The notes: generated by a model from the sequence alone, not told the origin. DNA of 64,000 bases from an uncultured Pelagibacteraceae bacterium (GCA_902610675.1 CACLWP010000002.1:24186-88185), one strand, 5' to 3'; shown: positions 1-11,463, counted from the stretch's first letter. Numbers and translations are program-made.

Positions 1-2
1 AT

Positions 3-290
3 CTTCATGGTCTCACTCTTGATGAGGCAAACATAAAAGTTGAAAATTTTATAACTGCTTGTTTTGATCGAAAAGTCTCTAAAGTTATAATAGTAACTGG
101 TAAAGGACTACATTCTCAAAATGATAAGGACCCATATATTTCAGAGAAATTTGGCATTTTAAAAAATTCCGTTCCTGATTTTATAAAAAATAATCCCAGT
201 TTAATGGCAAAAATAAAAAGTATTACTAGTGCTGAAATTTCAGATGGTGGTAGCGGGGCTTTTTATGTTTTTTTAAAAAAAAAATTATAA
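3..290 (+). CDS. Smr-domain protein, C-terminal part (truncated by window start)
   Basis: Open frame from window edge: [38 protein letters not shown]..., matching the Smr domain (LHG..., TGKG); stop TAA at 288-290. Confidence 0.75.
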   Translation, partial: LHGLTLDEANIKVENFITACFDRKVSKVIIVTGKGLHSQNDKDPYISEKFGILKNSVPDFIKNNPSLMAKIKSITSAEISDGGSGAFYVFLKKKL

Positions 291-1658
291 AATAAATTTT
301 GATAAATCTGTATCTTTAATAAGGCTATCGAGATTTTTATCTATATATTCTTTATTTATTGAGATTTTTTCTCCAGATCTATCAGTTGCTGTGAAACTTA
401 TTTCATCGAGGATTTTTTCTATTATTGTGTGTAATCTTCTAGCACCTATGTTTTCAACAGTTGCATTTACTTCGGAAGCAATTTTTGCGATTGTATCAAT
501 TCCATCTTCGGTAAACTCAAGTTCTACATTTTCAGTCTTTAACAATGCCACGTATTGTTTAATTAAACTATAATCGGGCTCTTTGAGGATTCTTTTAAAA
601 TCATCACTTGATAAGGCTTCTAGCTCTACTCTAATTGGTAGCCTACCTTGTAACTCGGGAAGTAAGTCAGAAGGCTTGGCTAATTGGAAAGCACCAGATG
701 CAATAAACAATATGTGATCCGTTTTTATGGGACCGTATTTTGTATTAACTGTCGTTCCTTCAATCAGAGGTAATAAGTCCCTCTGCACACCTTCTCTAGA
801 GACATCTCCTCCAACTCTATCACTTCTTCCAGAAATTTTATCAATTTCATCTAAGAAAACTATCCCATTATTTTCTGTAGAGATTTTGGCAGCTTTAATT
901 ATTTTATCTTGTTCGATTAATTTATCAGACTCATCATTTATTAAAATTTCATGGGACTCTTTAACTGTCATTTTTTTCTTTTTTTCTTGTTTACCCATAG
1001 ATTTACCAAGCATTTCTCCAATGTTAATCATTCCTACATTAGCACCAGGCATTCCAGGGATTTCAAAAGATGTACTATTACCTCCGCTATCGCTGACAGC
1101 TATTTCTATCTCGTTGTTATCTAGATCACCATCTCTTAGTCTTTTTCTAAAGCTTTCTCTTGTTGCCGTACTTGCTTTTTTCCCTACTAAAGCATCTAAT
1201 ACTTTCTCCTCAGCTAACTTTTGAGCTTTTGCAAAGACTTCTTTTCTTTTCTTAACCTTTTCCATTGAAATTGCTATTTCAACTAAATCTCTTACAATTT
1301 GTTCTACATCTCTTCCAACATAACCCACCTCAGTAAATCTAGTTGCTTCTACTTTTACGAAAGGGGCTTCTGCCAATTTAGATAGTCTTCTTGAAATTTC
1401 AGTTTTTCCAACACCTGTTGGTCCAATCATTAAAATATTTTTAGGTAAAACTTCATTTCTCATTTCACCTTTCAAAGCTTGTCTTCTCCATCTATTTCGC
1501 AAGGCAACAGCAACAGCTTTTTTAGCTTTATTTTGACCAACAACAAACCTGTCTAACTCAGAAACAATTTCCCTTGGGGACAAGGAGCTTACTAATGAGG
1601 CCACTTCTTTTTGTTGATCCTCCTTAGGATGTAATTTGGTTACGTTTGATTTATCCAT
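285..1658 (-). CDS. hslU: ATP-dependent protease ATPase subunit HslU
   Basis: Walker [38 protein letters not shown]; adjacent to hslV. Confidence 0.97.
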   Translation of the reverse strand: MDKSNVTKLHPKEDQQKEVASLVSSLSPREIVSELDRFVVGQNKAKKAVAVALRNRWRRQALKGEMRNEVLPKNILMIGPTGVGKTEISRRLSKLAEAPFVKVEATRFTEVGYVGRDVEQIVRDLVEIAISMEKVKKRKEVFAKAQKLAEEKVLDALVGKKASTATRESFRKRLRDGDLDNNEIEIAVSDSGGNSTSFEIPGMPGANVGMINIGEMLGKSMGKQEKKKKMTVKESHEILINDESDKLIEQDKIIKAAKISTENNGIVFLDEIDKISGRSDRVGGDVSREGVQRDLLPLIEGTTVNTKYGPIKTDHILFIASGAFQLAKPSDLLPELQGRLPIRVELEALSSDDFKRILKEPDYSLIKQYVALLKTENVELEFTEDGIDTIAKIASEVNATVENIGARRLHTIIEKILDEISFTATDRSGEKISINKEYIDKNLDSLIKDTDLSKFIL

Positions 1659-2173
1659 TATATTTTTTCAACTTTGACATTTTCATTTGTAAATACGCAT
1701 ATATCTGCTGCAACTTTTATAGCTTTTTTTGCAACTTCTTCTGCTGATATATCACTTTCCATTAAAACTTTGCCTGCAGCTAACGCATAATTTCCTCCAG
1801 AGCCAATTCCTATAACATCACCTTCAGGTTCTAGAACATCACCAGTGCCTGAAATTATATAACTATTGTTCTTGTCACCAACCGCCATTAATGCTTCCAA
1901 TCTTCTTAAATATTTATCAGTTCTCCAGTCTTTTGCTAACTCAACAGCAGCCCTAGATAAGTTACCTGCATGTTTTTCTAATTTACCCTCTAACCTCTCA
2001 AATAAAGTTAAAGCATCAGCTGTTGATCCAGCGAAACCAGCTACGACATCTCTCTTTTCAATTTTTCTGACTTTTGATGCAGTGCTTTTTACAACAGTAT
2101 TTCCCATACTTACTTGCCCGTCACCAGCCACTACTACTTCTTTGTTTTTTCTTACTAATACAATCGTTGTCAT
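1658..2173 (-). CDS. hslV: ATP-dependent protease peptidase subunit HslV
   Basis: [39 protein letters not shown]. Confidence 0.97.
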   Translation of the reverse strand: MTTIVLVRKNKEVVVAGDGQVSMGNTVVKSTASKVRKIEKRDVVAGFAGSTADALTLFERLEGKLEKHAGNLSRAAVELAKDWRTDKYLRRLEALMAVGDKNNSYIISGTGDVLEPEGDVIGIGSGGNYALAAGKVLMESDISAEEVAKKAIKVAADICVFTNENVKVEKI

Positions 2174-2264
2174 AGCTTATAAATGGATACTAAATTTCAT
2201 ACTTCAAGCCTAGGCTTAGTATTATTGCCATAATTGAATAATATATGTATACCTGTTTTAAATT

Positions 2265-2855
2265 ATGAAGCGTAAAGGCAAAATAAGCAGAAAAACAAAA
2301 GAAACAAGCATCAGTGTTGATTTAAATATTGACGGGAAAGGTAAATACAAAATTGACACAGGAATAGGTTTTTTAAACCACATGCTTGAACAATTATCAA
2401 AGCATTCCTCAATAGATATGAGTATAAAAGCTAAAGGTGATACTCACATTGATCTTCATCACACTACTGAGGATACTGGCATTGCAATTGGTGAGGCTTT
2501 GAAAAAAGCGTTAAAAAAATCTGTTGGAATTAGAAGATATGCCCACGCAATGATCCCAATGGATGAAACTCTTTCACGTGTAGCTATTGATATTTCAAAT
2601 CGACCTTATTTAATTTGGAAAGTTAATTTACAGGTCGAAAAACTTGGTGAGATGGATACAGAACTTTTCAAAGAATGGTTTCAAGCGTTTTCCCAAGCCG
2701 CTGGAATTACTTTACACGTTGAAAATATTTATGGAGACAATAGTCACCACATTATCGAATCTTGTTTTAAAGGACTTGCAAGATCATTAAGAGCTGCATT
2801 AGAGATAGACCCTAGGAATAGTAAATCAATTCCTTCTACTAAAGGTTCATTATAA
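2265..2855 (+). CDS. hisB: Imidazoleglycerol-phosphate dehydratase
   Basis: [46 protein letters not shown]. Confidence 0.97.
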   Translation: MKRKGKISRKTKETSISVDLNIDGKGKYKIDTGIGFLNHMLEQLSKHSSIDMSIKAKGDTHIDLHHTTEDTGIAIGEALKKALKKSVGIRRYAHAMIPMDETLSRVAIDISNRPYLIWKVNLQVEKLGEMDTELFKEWFQAFSQAAGITLHVENIYGDNSHHIIESCFKGLARSLRAALEIDPRNSKSIPSTKGSL

Positions 2856-2860
2856 AATTA

Positions 2861-3487
2861 ATGAAAGTTACAATAGTTGATTACAACTCGGGCAATATAA
2901 GCTCGGTAATAAACTCTTTCAAAGAAGTTGCTAAAGAAAAGGTAAATATCGAAGTAACTTCAGATCCTAATAAGATAAAATCAAGTGATAAAGTGGTTTT
3001 ACCAGGGCAGGGTTCATTTAAAAGCTGTGTTGAAGCTTTGAACAATATTGACGGTCTTTCAGATTCACTTAATGAATTTACGATGACTAATAAAAAACCT
3101 CTACTTGGAATTTGTGTTGGCTTACAAATGTTTGCCGATATTGGTTATGAAGAAACAGAAACCAAAGGGTTAGGATGGATTTCGGGTAAAGTTTCAAAAA
3201 TAGATAATCAGAATGGTAAGTATAAACTACCTCATATCGGTTGGAATCAAATCAATATTGTCAGAGATAGTAAAATTTTTAGAGATATAGAAAATAATTC
3301 ACATATGTATTTTGTTCATAGTTATGAATTTGTACCAAATGATAAAAAAGTTATTTCGGCAACAACAGATTATTCATCAAATATTGTTTGTTCTATTGAA
3401 AAAGAAAATATTTTTGGAACTCAATTTCATCCAGAAAAGAGTGATATGATTGGGCTTAAAATGATTGATAATTTTATAAATTTGTAA
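2861..3487 (+). CDS. hisH: Imidazole glycerol phosphate synthase subunit HisH
   Basis: Glutaminase motifs PGQGSF, GICVGLQMF, FGTQFHPEKS; in his cluster. Confidence 0.96.
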   Translation: MKVTIVDYNSGNISSVINSFKEVAKEKVNIEVTSDPNKIKSSDKVVLPGQGSFKSCVEALNNIDGLSDSLNEFTMTNKKPLLGICVGLQMFADIGYEETETKGLGWISGKVSKIDNQNGKYKLPHIGWNQINIVRDSKIFRDIENNSHMYFVHSYEFVPNDKKVISATTDYSSNIVCSIEKENIFGTQFHPEKSDMIGLKMIDNFINL

Positions 3488-3488
3488 A

Positions 3489-4205
3489 ATGAAAATATTT
3501 CCTGCAATAGATATAAAAGATAAAAAGTGTGTAAGATTAATTAAAGGAGACTTCGACAAAAAAACTGAGTATGAAATGTCTCCAATTGAACAAGCAGGAA
3601 AATATAAAGATCATGGATTTAAAAATTTACATATAGTTGATTTAGATGGTGCTTTAACTGGTGAAACAGTAAATCTAGATATTATTCAAGATATAGTTGG
3701 TAAATTTAATTTAAAGGTTGAAGTAGGTGGTGGTATTAGAAATTCTGATAGTATTCAAAAATATATTGATGTTGGTGTTGAGAAAGTAATTCTTGGAAGT
3801 GCCGCTATTAAGGACAAAAATTTTTTAAAAGGATCATGTAAAAAATTTCAAAATCAAATTGCCCTAGGTTTAGATGCTAAAGATGGATATTTGTCAGTAT
3901 CTGGATGGAAAGAAAGTTCTAATCAAACAACTTTAGATTATTTAAAAGAAATAAACAACTATGGTGTTAGTAGATTAATTTATACTGATATTAATAGAGA
4001 TGGTATGAAACAAAGTCCAAATTTTAATGAAACAATCAAAGTTGCTGAGATGTCAAAGTGCCCCGTAATTATATCAGGTGGTGTTTCATCAATAGATGAC
4101 ATTAAAAAAGCGAGGAATTTAAAAAATGTTGAAGGTATAATAGTTGGTAAAGCTATTTATGATGGTGATATAAAATTAGAAGAATTGGTGAAAGAAGATG
4201 CTTAA
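3489..4205 (+). CDS. hisA: ProFAR isomerase HisA
   Basis: [38 protein letters not shown]. Confidence 0.96.
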   Translation: MKIFPAIDIKDKKCVRLIKGDFDKKTEYEMSPIEQAGKYKDHGFKNLHIVDLDGALTGETVNLDIIQDIVGKFNLKVEVGGGIRNSDSIQKYIDVGVEKVILGSAAIKDKNFLKGSCKKFQNQIALGLDAKDGYLSVSGWKESSNQTTLDYLKEINNYGVSRLIYTDINRDGMKQSPNFNETIKVAEMSKCPVIISGGVSSIDDIKKARNLKNVEGIIVGKAIYDGDIKLEELVKEDA

Positions 4206-4953
4206 AAATAGAATAATACCTTGTTTAGATGTAAAAAATGGTCGTGTTGTTAAAGGTATAAACTTTGTTGATCTGAAAGACGCAGGAGACCCTGTGGAAC
4301 AAGCAAAAATTTATAGTGATGGTGGAGCAGATGAAATTTGTTTTTTAGATATTACTGCTTCAAATGAAAATAGAGATACTATTTATGATGTTGTGGAAAA
4401 AACTTCAAAAAAATGTTTTGTGCCATTGACTGTAGGAGGTGGTGTTAGAAGTGTTGAGGATATTAACAAATTACTTAATTGTGGTGCTGATAAAGTTTCC
4501 ATAAACACTGCAGCAGTTGAAAATTCAAAAGTAGTTGCAGATAGCTCAACAAAATTTGGGTCCCAATGTATTGTAGTTGCAATTGATGCTAAAAAAAATG
4601 GAGACAAATGGGAAGTTTTCACTCATGGAGGAAGAAATAATAGTGGTATTGATGCATTAGATTATGCAGAACAAATGGAAAAAAACGGTGCAGGGGAATT
4701 ATTAGTGACCTCCATGGATAGAGATGGAACACAAGTAGGTTATGATATTGATCTAATGTCAAAAATTTCATCTAAAGTAAATATTCCAGTTATTGCATCA
4801 GGTGGAGTTGGAAATTTAGACCACCTAGTAGATGGAATTAAATTAGGAAAAGCTAGTGCAGTTTTGGCAGCTTCTATATTTCATTATGGAAAACACTCGG
4901 TAAAAGAAGCTAAGGATTATTTGGACTCAAAAGGAATACCTGTTAGAATTTAA
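4198..4953 (+). CDS. hisF: Imidazole glycerol phosphate synthase subunit HisF
   Basis: [38 protein letters not shown]; overlaps hisA by 8 nt. Confidence 0.97.
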   Translation: MLKNRIIPCLDVKNGRVVKGINFVDLKDAGDPVEQAKIYSDGGADEICFLDITASNENRDTIYDVVEKTSKKCFVPLTVGGGVRSVEDINKLLNCGADKVSINTAAVENSKVVADSSTKFGSQCIVVAIDAKKNGDKWEVFTHGGRNNSGIDALDYAEQMEKNGAGELLVTSMDRDGTQVGYDIDLMSKISSKVNIPVIASGGVGNLDHLVDGIKLGKASAVLAASIFHYGKHSVKEAKDYLDSKGIPVRI

Positions 4954-4954
4954 T

Positions 4955-5227
4955 ATGCTTAATACTTTAGAAAGCTTATTTAATCTTGCAAGAGAGCGGA
5001 AAAAAACCCCTGTAGACGGTTCTTACACTAATAAATTACTTAGCGATAAATCATTGAGCAAAGAAAAGATTCTAGAAGAAATTAACGAACTTACTGAGGC
5101 AGTAGAAAAAAATTCAAATAAAATTCATGAAGCAGCTGATGTTTTTTATCATTTGATTATGTATCTAGAAGCAAATGATGTAAAAATTGAGGATGTAATG
5201 GATGAACTAAACAAAAGAAAAAAATGA
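4955..5227 (+). CDS. hisE: Phosphoribosyl-ATP pyrophosphohydrolase
   Basis: Small MazG-like protein (EINELTEAVEKN...HEAADVFYHLIMYL) following hisF. Confidence 0.9.
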   Translation: MLNTLESLFNLARERKKTPVDGSYTNKLLSDKSLSKEKILEEINELTEAVEKNSNKIHEAADVFYHLIMYLEANDVKIEDVMDELNKRKK

Positions 5228-5589
5228 GTTATGATGATAATAATATTTTTGCTAAAATCTTAAGAGGAGAGATTCCCTGTAAAAAGATTTACGAAGATGA
5301 ACACTTTTTGTCATTTCATGATATTAACCCACAAAAAAAAATCCATGCGCTGGTAATACCTAAAGGAAGATATACTGACCTTGATGATTTTAGTCAAAAC
5401 GCTTCTCCAGAGGAAATGGTGGGTTTATTAAAGGGCATAAATTTAGTTGCAAAAAAACTTGGTATATCAGCAGACGGCGGTAAAGGTTATCGTGCTTTGG
5501 CTAATATTTCTGAGCACGGGGGTCAAGAGGTACCTCATTTGCATTTTCATTTATTTGGAGGTGAAAAAGTTGGAAAGATGGTGGAGTGA
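5224..5589 (+). CDS. HIT family (HinT-like) nucleotide-binding protein
   Basis: NIFAKILRGEIPCKKIYEDEHFLSFHDINPQ...PHLHFHLFGG histidine triad. Confidence 0.93.
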   Translation: MSYDDNNIFAKILRGEIPCKKIYEDEHFLSFHDINPQKKIHALVIPKGRYTDLDDFSQNASPEEMVGLLKGINLVAKKLGISADGGKGYRALANISEHGGQEVPHLHFHLFGGEKVGKMVE

Positions 5590-6089
5590 GCACTAAAGTT
5601 GAAAGAAATTACTTAGAAATTAATTCAATTAAAGATTTAAAAACATCAAAATTTCCACCTGATGACTGTTATATTGATTTTAGTGATCCAGCAGATTTTC
5701 AAATAAATAAATTTTTTTATAAAAATATTGGAAAAGAACATCGATGGACTGATCGATTATTTTGGACAGACAAACAATGGATTGAATACATTTCTGATCA
5801 AAAAGTAAGAACCTATATTCTGAAAAAAGCTAATGATATGGCAGGATATTTCGAACTTATTTTTCACGAAGAAAAAAAAGAGACAGAAATTGCTTATTTA
5901 GGTTTACTGAAAGAATATCAAAATAAAAAATTAGGGTCATTTCTTTTAACATCAGCTATTAAGAATTCTTTTTTAGAAAACACCAAGAGAGTTTGGGTGC
6001 ACACATGTTCCTTTGATCATAAGCATGCTTTAAATAATTATATATCAAGAGGTATGAAAATTTTTAAAAAAGAGTCTGTTTCAATTTAA
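5586..6089 (+). CDS. GNAT family N-acetyltransferase
   Basis: ETEIAYLGLLKEYQNKKLGSFLLTSAI (GNAT motif A). Confidence 0.75.
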   Translation: MSTKVERNYLEINSIKDLKTSKFPPDDCYIDFSDPADFQINKFFYKNIGKEHRWTDRLFWTDKQWIEYISDQKVRTYILKKANDMAGYFELIFHEEKKETEIAYLGLLKEYQNKKLGSFLLTSAIKNSFLENTKRVWVHTCSFDHKHALNNYISRGMKIFKKESVSI

Positions 6090-6634
6090 TTTTGTTTAGG
6101 CAATACAAATAAATTATCATTTAATTTTTGATTTTTTTTTACTGAAGCTAAAAATGTAATACTAAGATTTTGATAAATGTCAGTAGTTTGCCATCCGACC
6201 AGATCTAGATTATTATAATCAAAAAAAATACTAACCTCAAAATCATTTTCAAAAAATTTAAAATTCACAAATTTATCATCTAAAATTCTTTCATCTAAAT
6301 TTTTAATTTTACTAACTAAAAAATTTTTATTTAAAATCAAATACAAAGGTGTTCTTTCGAGCGGATAAAAGTAATAGCTACTGTTAGTTTTAATAACTAT
6401 GGACTTCCCGTTGGAAACCAATATTTTATCATTTTTTAAATTATATTTACAAAATATTTTTTGTGGGTATGAAAGAGCACAATGACCATTTTCTGTTTTG
6501 CCATTTACATTTTGTTCAAAATTAAACGTCAAGTTATTAGTAGCTTTCAAATTTTGAATAATTTTTTCTTTAATATTTGCTGATGCCTCAGCAATCGAAA
6601 ATAAAAAAAATAAAAAAATTAATTTATAAATCAT
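6086..6634 (-). CDS. Outer-membrane lipoprotein carrier protein LolA-like
   Basis: Signal peptide, LTFNFEQNVNGKTENGHCALSYPQKIFCKY; LolA-like fold pattern next to ftsK, as in alphaproteobacteria. Confidence 0.75.
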   Translation of the reverse strand: MIYKLIFLFFLFSIAEASANIKEKIIQNLKATNNLTFNFEQNVNGKTENGHCALSYPQKIFCKYNLKNDKILVSNGKSIVIKTNSSYYFYPLERTPLYLILNKNFLVSKIKNLDERILDDKFVNFKFFENDFEVSIFFDYNNLDLVGWQTTDIYQNLSITFLASVKKNQKLNDNLFVLPKQN

Positions 6635-8721
6635 TGAAGAACATCGCGTTTTCCTACACGATTGGCCTTACTAACCAATCCATCTTCTTCCATCATATCA
6701 ATTATTCTTGCAGCTCGATTGTATCCAATTTGAAGTTTCCTTTGTAAAAAAGATGTTGATGCTTTTCTCTCAGATTTTATTATCTCCACAGCTGCTTGAT
6801 AAAGCTCATCTTTATCACTTACTTTTCTAGTCCCATCACTAATTTCTTTCTCATCTGCAAAATTGAGTATTTCATCGATATAATCAGGATCTGCTTGAGA
6901 TGTTAAGGAACTATTAATTTTTTCAATCTCATCGTCAGACACAAATGGAGCATGTATTCTAATAATTTTATTAGCAGAGGACATGTATAACATGTCGCCT
7001 TTTCCAAGTAATTGCTCGGCACCTTGTTCTCCTAAGATCGTTCTGCTATCAATTTTAGATGTCACTTGGAATGATATACGTGTAGGAAAATTTGCTTTAA
7101 TGGTTCCAGTTATTACGTCTACACTAGGTCTTTGAGTGGCCATAATAATATGTATTCCAGCTGCTCTTGCCATTTGTGAAAGTTTTTGAATATAATTTTC
7201 AATTTCTTTACCTGCTACCAACATCAAATCTGACATTTCATCAACTACTACCACTATATAAGGCATTGGAAGTTTATGTTTTGTGTTATAACTATCAATA
7301 TTTCTTACTCCTTCTTTTGTCATGAGCCTATATCTACTCTCCATCTCTTTAACTACCCAACCTAAAACTGAGGTAGCTTTTTTTGCTTCAGTAATTACAG
7401 GACACAATAAATGAGGCACACCTTCATAAGTTGAGAGCTCAAGCATTTTTGGATCTATTAAAATAAACTTACATTTTTCAGGAGTATGGCGAAATAGAAG
7501 AGACAAAATTATAGTATTAATACAAACAGATTTACCTGAACCAGTGGTTCCTGCTATCAACAAGTGAGGCATTGAAGACAAGTCACCTACAATAGGATAC
7601 CCTGAAATACTTTTACCTAAAGCAATTGGTAATTTTATTTCTTTTTTTTTAAAATCAGGACTACTAAGTATTTCGCTTAAGTATACATTTTCTCTTGATG
7701 AATTCGGTAATTCAATACCAAGTGTATTACTTCCTGGAACAGTCGAGATTCTGGCTGACTCAGAGCTAGTGTTTCTAGCTATATCATCGGAAAGATTTAT
7801 TATTTTTGAAACCTTAACACCTGCAGCAGGTTCAAATTCATTTAAGGTTACAACAGGACCATGACTTACCTTTTTTATTTTTCCATTAACTCCAAAGTCT
7901 AATAAAATTTTTTCTAAAAATTTAGGATTGTTCGATTGATTTTTATCGTAATTTTCTCTTTCTTTTTTTGATGGAAATTTAAGTAAATCTAAACTAGGTA
8001 ACCTAAATTTTAATTTTTCTGTTTTTTTTACTTCATCAGCTTTTATAAAAGGTAAATCTTCTTGAATAAGATTTTTAATTTCCTCTTGTGGGATATATTC
8101 ATTTATTATCTCACTTTTATCAGTGTAGTTTTGTTTTTGTTTTGATAATACAAAGCTTATTTTTTTTAAAAAATTAAAGAATTTTTTTAGATTAAAATTT
8201 ATGCTTAATAAAAATAGTCCAATTATTAAAATGATTAAAAAATAGAAAGAAATATTCTCATTAAGAGTAATTAATTTCCTAAATAAATTTTCATTCAAGT
8301 AATATCCAACAAAACCTCCATTACCGTTAATAAAAAGTACAAAAGTGCTATCATAAAAATAATTAAAAAACGATGTCCCCAATATTAAGTATGAAACTGA
8401 ATAAAAAATATTTTCAATTATTAAAAAAAGATCTTTTGATAGGGTAATATTTAATCCTGTGAATATTAGTGTTAAAGAAAATAGGTAAGAAATTAGACCA
8501 ATTGATTGAAAAAAAAGATCAGAAACATAACTACCCCTAAAACCCAGTATATTTTTTATTTCGGTATTTTCTGGAAATATAAAATTTGGATCTTCAGCAG
8601 AATAAGATAATAGAGAAATTAACAAAAGAATACCTGAAATTAAGATTAAAACCCCAAATATTTCTGTTAATCTTTTAGCAATAAAAAGCAATATTGAGTT
8701 CGTAATTTTCTTTATGTTCAT
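6631..8721 (-). CDS. ftsK: DNA translocase FtsK
   Basis: N-terminal TM segments, GTTGSGKSVCINTII, ATQRPSVDVITGTIKANFPTRISFQV, C-terminal gamma domain. Confidence 0.96.
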   Translation of the reverse strand: MNIKKITNSILLFIAKRLTEIFGVLILISGILLLISLLSYSAEDPNFIFPENTEIKNILGFRGSYVSDLFFQSIGLISYLFSLTLIFTGLNITLSKDLFLIIENIFYSVSYLILGTSFFNYFYDSTFVLFINGNGGFVGYYLNENLFRKLITLNENISFYFLIILIIGLFLLSINFNLKKFFNFLKKISFVLSKQKQNYTDKSEIINEYIPQEEIKNLIQEDLPFIKADEVKKTEKLKFRLPSLDLLKFPSKKERENYDKNQSNNPKFLEKILLDFGVNGKIKKVSHGPVVTLNEFEPAAGVKVSKIINLSDDIARNTSSESARISTVPGSNTLGIELPNSSRENVYLSEILSSPDFKKKEIKLPIALGKSISGYPIVGDLSSMPHLLIAGTTGSGKSVCINTIILSLLFRHTPEKCKFILIDPKMLELSTYEGVPHLLCPVITEAKKATSVLGWVVKEMESRYRLMTKEGVRNIDSYNTKHKLPMPYIVVVVDEMSDLMLVAGKEIENYIQKLSQMARAAGIHIIMATQRPSVDVITGTIKANFPTRISFQVTSKIDSRTILGEQGAEQLLGKGDMLYMSSANKIIRIHAPFVSDDEIEKINSSLTSQADPDYIDEILNFADEKEISDGTRKVSDKDELYQAAVEIIKSERKASTSFLQRKLQIGYNRAARIIDMMEEDGLVSKANRVGKRDVLQ

Positions 8722-8784
8722 ATTGATTTAATCAAATATATCACTTTGTATCATCTAATTTTTCTTGTTAAAATTAAATTTATT

Positions 8785-9867
8785 ATGAAAGTTGGTATAA
8801 TCGGAAATAACCTATCTTGCTTGGCTTTAGCAAAAGCTTTGGTTAATCTTGAGATATTTGTTGATATTTTTTATCCAGATAAAAAAATTGATATAGATAA
8901 AACAAGAACCATAGGTATTTCAAAAACAAATATTGATTACTTTAATAAAAATATATCAAATATTAATGAGTTTTCATGGCCAATAAAAAAAATAAAGATT
9001 TATTCAGAAAACTCTAATAATAAAGAAATTATTGGATTTGAAAACCAAAGTGAAATTCTTTTTTCAATTGTAGAAAATTACAGAATATTCCATCAATTAA
9101 AAACAGAGCTTAAAAGTAATAAATTTTTTAAATTTAAGAACTCACTTAGTTATAAAGATATAAATAAAATAAATTGTGATTTATTGATTAATTGTGATCA
9201 AGAACATGAAATTACAAAAAAACTTTTTTTAAAGAAATTTGAAAAAAAATATGACAGTATTGCATATACAACATTAATTGATCATAAGATTTTATCGTCA
9301 AACGATATAGCAATTCAGATATTTACAAAAAATGGACCAATAGCTTTTTTACCTGTATCAAATAAAAAGACATCCATTGTTTATTCTGTACAGACAAAAA
9401 AAACTGGTAATTCATTTGATATTAAAAATTCAATAATGAAATTTAATTTGAATTATCAAATAAAAAAAATTAACAAGATTTCAAAATTTAATTTAAAATC
9501 ATCAAATTTAAGAAGATATTATAAAAATAATATATTAGCCTTTGGTGATATACTTCACAAATTACATCCTCTAGCAGGGCAAGGTTTTAATATGACTTTA
9601 AGAGATATTAAAAATTTATTAGAAATAATTACTAGTAGAATTGAACTTGGTTTACCATTAGATCAGAGTGTCTGTATTGAGTTTCAAAAAAAAGTTAAGA
9701 GTAATAATTTAATTTTTTCTGAAGGAATTAATTTTATTTATGAAAGTTTTAATTTTAAAAATAAAATTAAGGGTGATTTTATAGATAGATCTGTAAAATT
9801 AATTGGTAAAAATAAATTGGTTAACAAATACTTGAAAAAAATAGCCGATGAGGGTTTGCAAATATAA
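8785..9867 (+). CDS. UbiH/UbiF-type FAD-dependent monooxygenase
   Basis: MKVGIIGNNLSCLALAKAL, GDILHKLHPLAGQGFNMTLRDI. The track ORF starts at 8746; the ATG at 8785 is the more likely start. Confidence 0.8.
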   Translation: MKVGIIGNNLSCLALAKALVNLEIFVDIFYPDKKIDIDKTRTIGISKTNIDYFNKNISNINEFSWPIKKIKIYSENSNNKEIIGFENQSEILFSIVENYRIFHQLKTELKSNKFFKFKNSLSYKDINKINCDLLINCDQEHEITKKLFLKKFEKKYDSIAYTTLIDHKILSSNDIAIQIFTKNGPIAFLPVSNKKTSIVYSVQTKKTGNSFDIKNSIMKFNLNYQIKKINKISKFNLKSSNLRRYYKNNILAFGDILHKLHPLAGQGFNMTLRDIKNLLEIITSRIELGLPLDQSVCIEFQKKVKSNNLIFSEGINFIYESFNFKNKIKGDFIDRSVKLIGKNKLVNKYLKKIADEGLQI

Positions 9868-9868
9868 T

Positions 9869-10510
9869 CTATTGTAGTGTATTATTTTCAAATTGATCGT
9901 GTGTATATGTATTTAGTATTTCTGCAATTCGTGTTTTTCTTACATTTAAATTTTTAGCTTCTAATAAAACTTGTTTTTCTTCTAAACTAAAAGGTGAGGT
10001 CATAGCCAATGCATTAATAGTCTCATCTAAACTTTGTTTTTCTAAAGCCTTCCAATTAATAATGAAACCTCTCCTCTCAAATAATGTTTTAAAATCTTTA
10101 AAAATAAGCTCCAAATCTGAAAATTTTAGATCCTCTTTTTTTTCATCCAAATCATGAAAATAATTGTCAAAATTGACTTTGACTTCTCTATATTTTTTAT
10201 TATTAGTTACTTCATTTATAATTTCAAACCTAATTAAGCCTTTCAACTCAATCAGATAACGTCCATCATCGGTTTTTTTAAAGCTGTTTATTTTGCCTAA
10301 ACATCCAATTTTATGAAGAACAGGTAATTTTGTGTTGTCAAAATTTTTTATAGTTTTTGGCTGTACCATCCCAATAAATTTTTCAGCTTTCATGCTATCA
10401 TTTATCATTTCTAAGTATCTGGGCTCGAAAATATTTAAAGGCACAGCAGTTTTTGGAAAAATAATGAAATTACTTAAGGGGAAAATAGGTATAATTTTTG
10501 GAAAATTCAT
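9869..10510 (-). CDS. LON peptidase substrate-binding domain protein
   Basis: IIPIFPLSNFIIFPKTAVPLNIFEPRYLEMINDS, GCLGKI. Confidence 0.88.
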   Translation of the reverse strand: MNFPKIIPIFPLSNFIIFPKTAVPLNIFEPRYLEMINDSMKAEKFIGMVQPKTIKNFDNTKLPVLHKIGCLGKINSFKKTDDGRYLIELKGLIRFEIINEVTNNKKYREVKVNFDNYFHDLDEKKEDLKFSDLELIFKDFKTLFERRGFIINWKALEKQSLDETINALAMTSPFSLEEKQVLLEAKNLNVRKTRIAEILNTYTHDQFENNTLQ

Positions 10511-10561
10511 AATTTGAATAAATAATATAATGATAATAAAAGTATTTAAAAGATTAAATAT

Positions 10562-11410
10562 ATGATTATTTGGCTCTCGTCCTACCCCAAAAATGGAAAC
10601 ACATGGCTAAGATCACTAATAAGCGCATATTATTACACTAATGATGGTCTTTTTTTGGGTGACAAACAGCTACAAAATATTCAGCAATTTCCAACTAAAA
10701 AATTTCTAGAAGATTTTGATTATAATTTAGAAAAACCTGGAGATACAATAAAACATTGGGTTGAGGCTCAAAAAAAAATTAATTTAGATAATAAAATTAA
10801 ATTTTTAAAAACACACAATGCTCTTGTAAAACTTGGTCAAAATGATTTCACAAACCGTAAAAATACACTTGGTGCAATATATATAGTCAGAGATCCTAGG
10901 AATGTCCTTGACTCCATGTCAAGACATTTTCAAATTAATCATGATAAGGCTTTAAGTGTAATGCAAAATGAAAATAATTATATTTACGATTTCAAAAAAA
11001 AAAAAGATTTTAGTGATTATCAATTTATCAGTTCGTGGGAAAAAAATTATCAATCTTGGAAAAATAATAAGCTAATACCTATTAAATTCCTAAGATATGA
11101 GGATCTTTTGAGTGAAACTTTTTTCGTATTTAAGGAGATAATAGAATTTATAGACAAGTTAACAAATAATAAAAATGGATTTAGCAGGGAAAAAGCTAGA
11201 AATTCAGTAAAAAGTACATCTTTTGAGAATTTAAAAAAAATAGAGAATAAAAATGGTTTTAGTGAATCAATCATCGCTCGTGAAACTAAAAAAAACATAC
11301 CCTTCTTTCATTTGGGTCCTAAAAATAATTGGCAGAAAAATTTTGATGATACGTTTATTCAAAAATTGAATGATATTTTTAAAAGAAATCTAAGTGAATT
11401 GAATTATTAA
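10562..11410 (+). CDS. Sulfotransferase domain protein
   Basis: IIWLSSYPKNGNTWLRSLI (PAPS 5'-PSB loop), YIVRDPRNVLDS (3'-PB motif), FLRYEDLL. Confidence 0.85.
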   Translation: MIIWLSSYPKNGNTWLRSLISAYYYTNDGLFLGDKQLQNIQQFPTKKFLEDFDYNLEKPGDTIKHWVEAQKKINLDNKIKFLKTHNALVKLGQNDFTNRKNTLGAIYIVRDPRNVLDSMSRHFQINHDKALSVMQNENNYIYDFKKKKDFSDYQFISSWEKNYQSWKNNKLIPIKFLRYEDLLSETFFVFKEIIEFIDKLTNNKNGFSREKARNSVKSTSFENLKKIENKNGFSESIIARETKKNIPFFHLGPKNNWQKNFDDTFIQKLNDIFKRNLSELNY

Positions 11411-11463
11411 TAATTTAAATTTCTTGAAATAATAATCTACATTCTTTATATTAATCTAATATT

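Noticed and set aside
727-1224. Plus-strand 165-aa ORF inside hslU
   Set aside because: Antisense shadow of a highly conserved gene; low-complexity hydrophobic translation.
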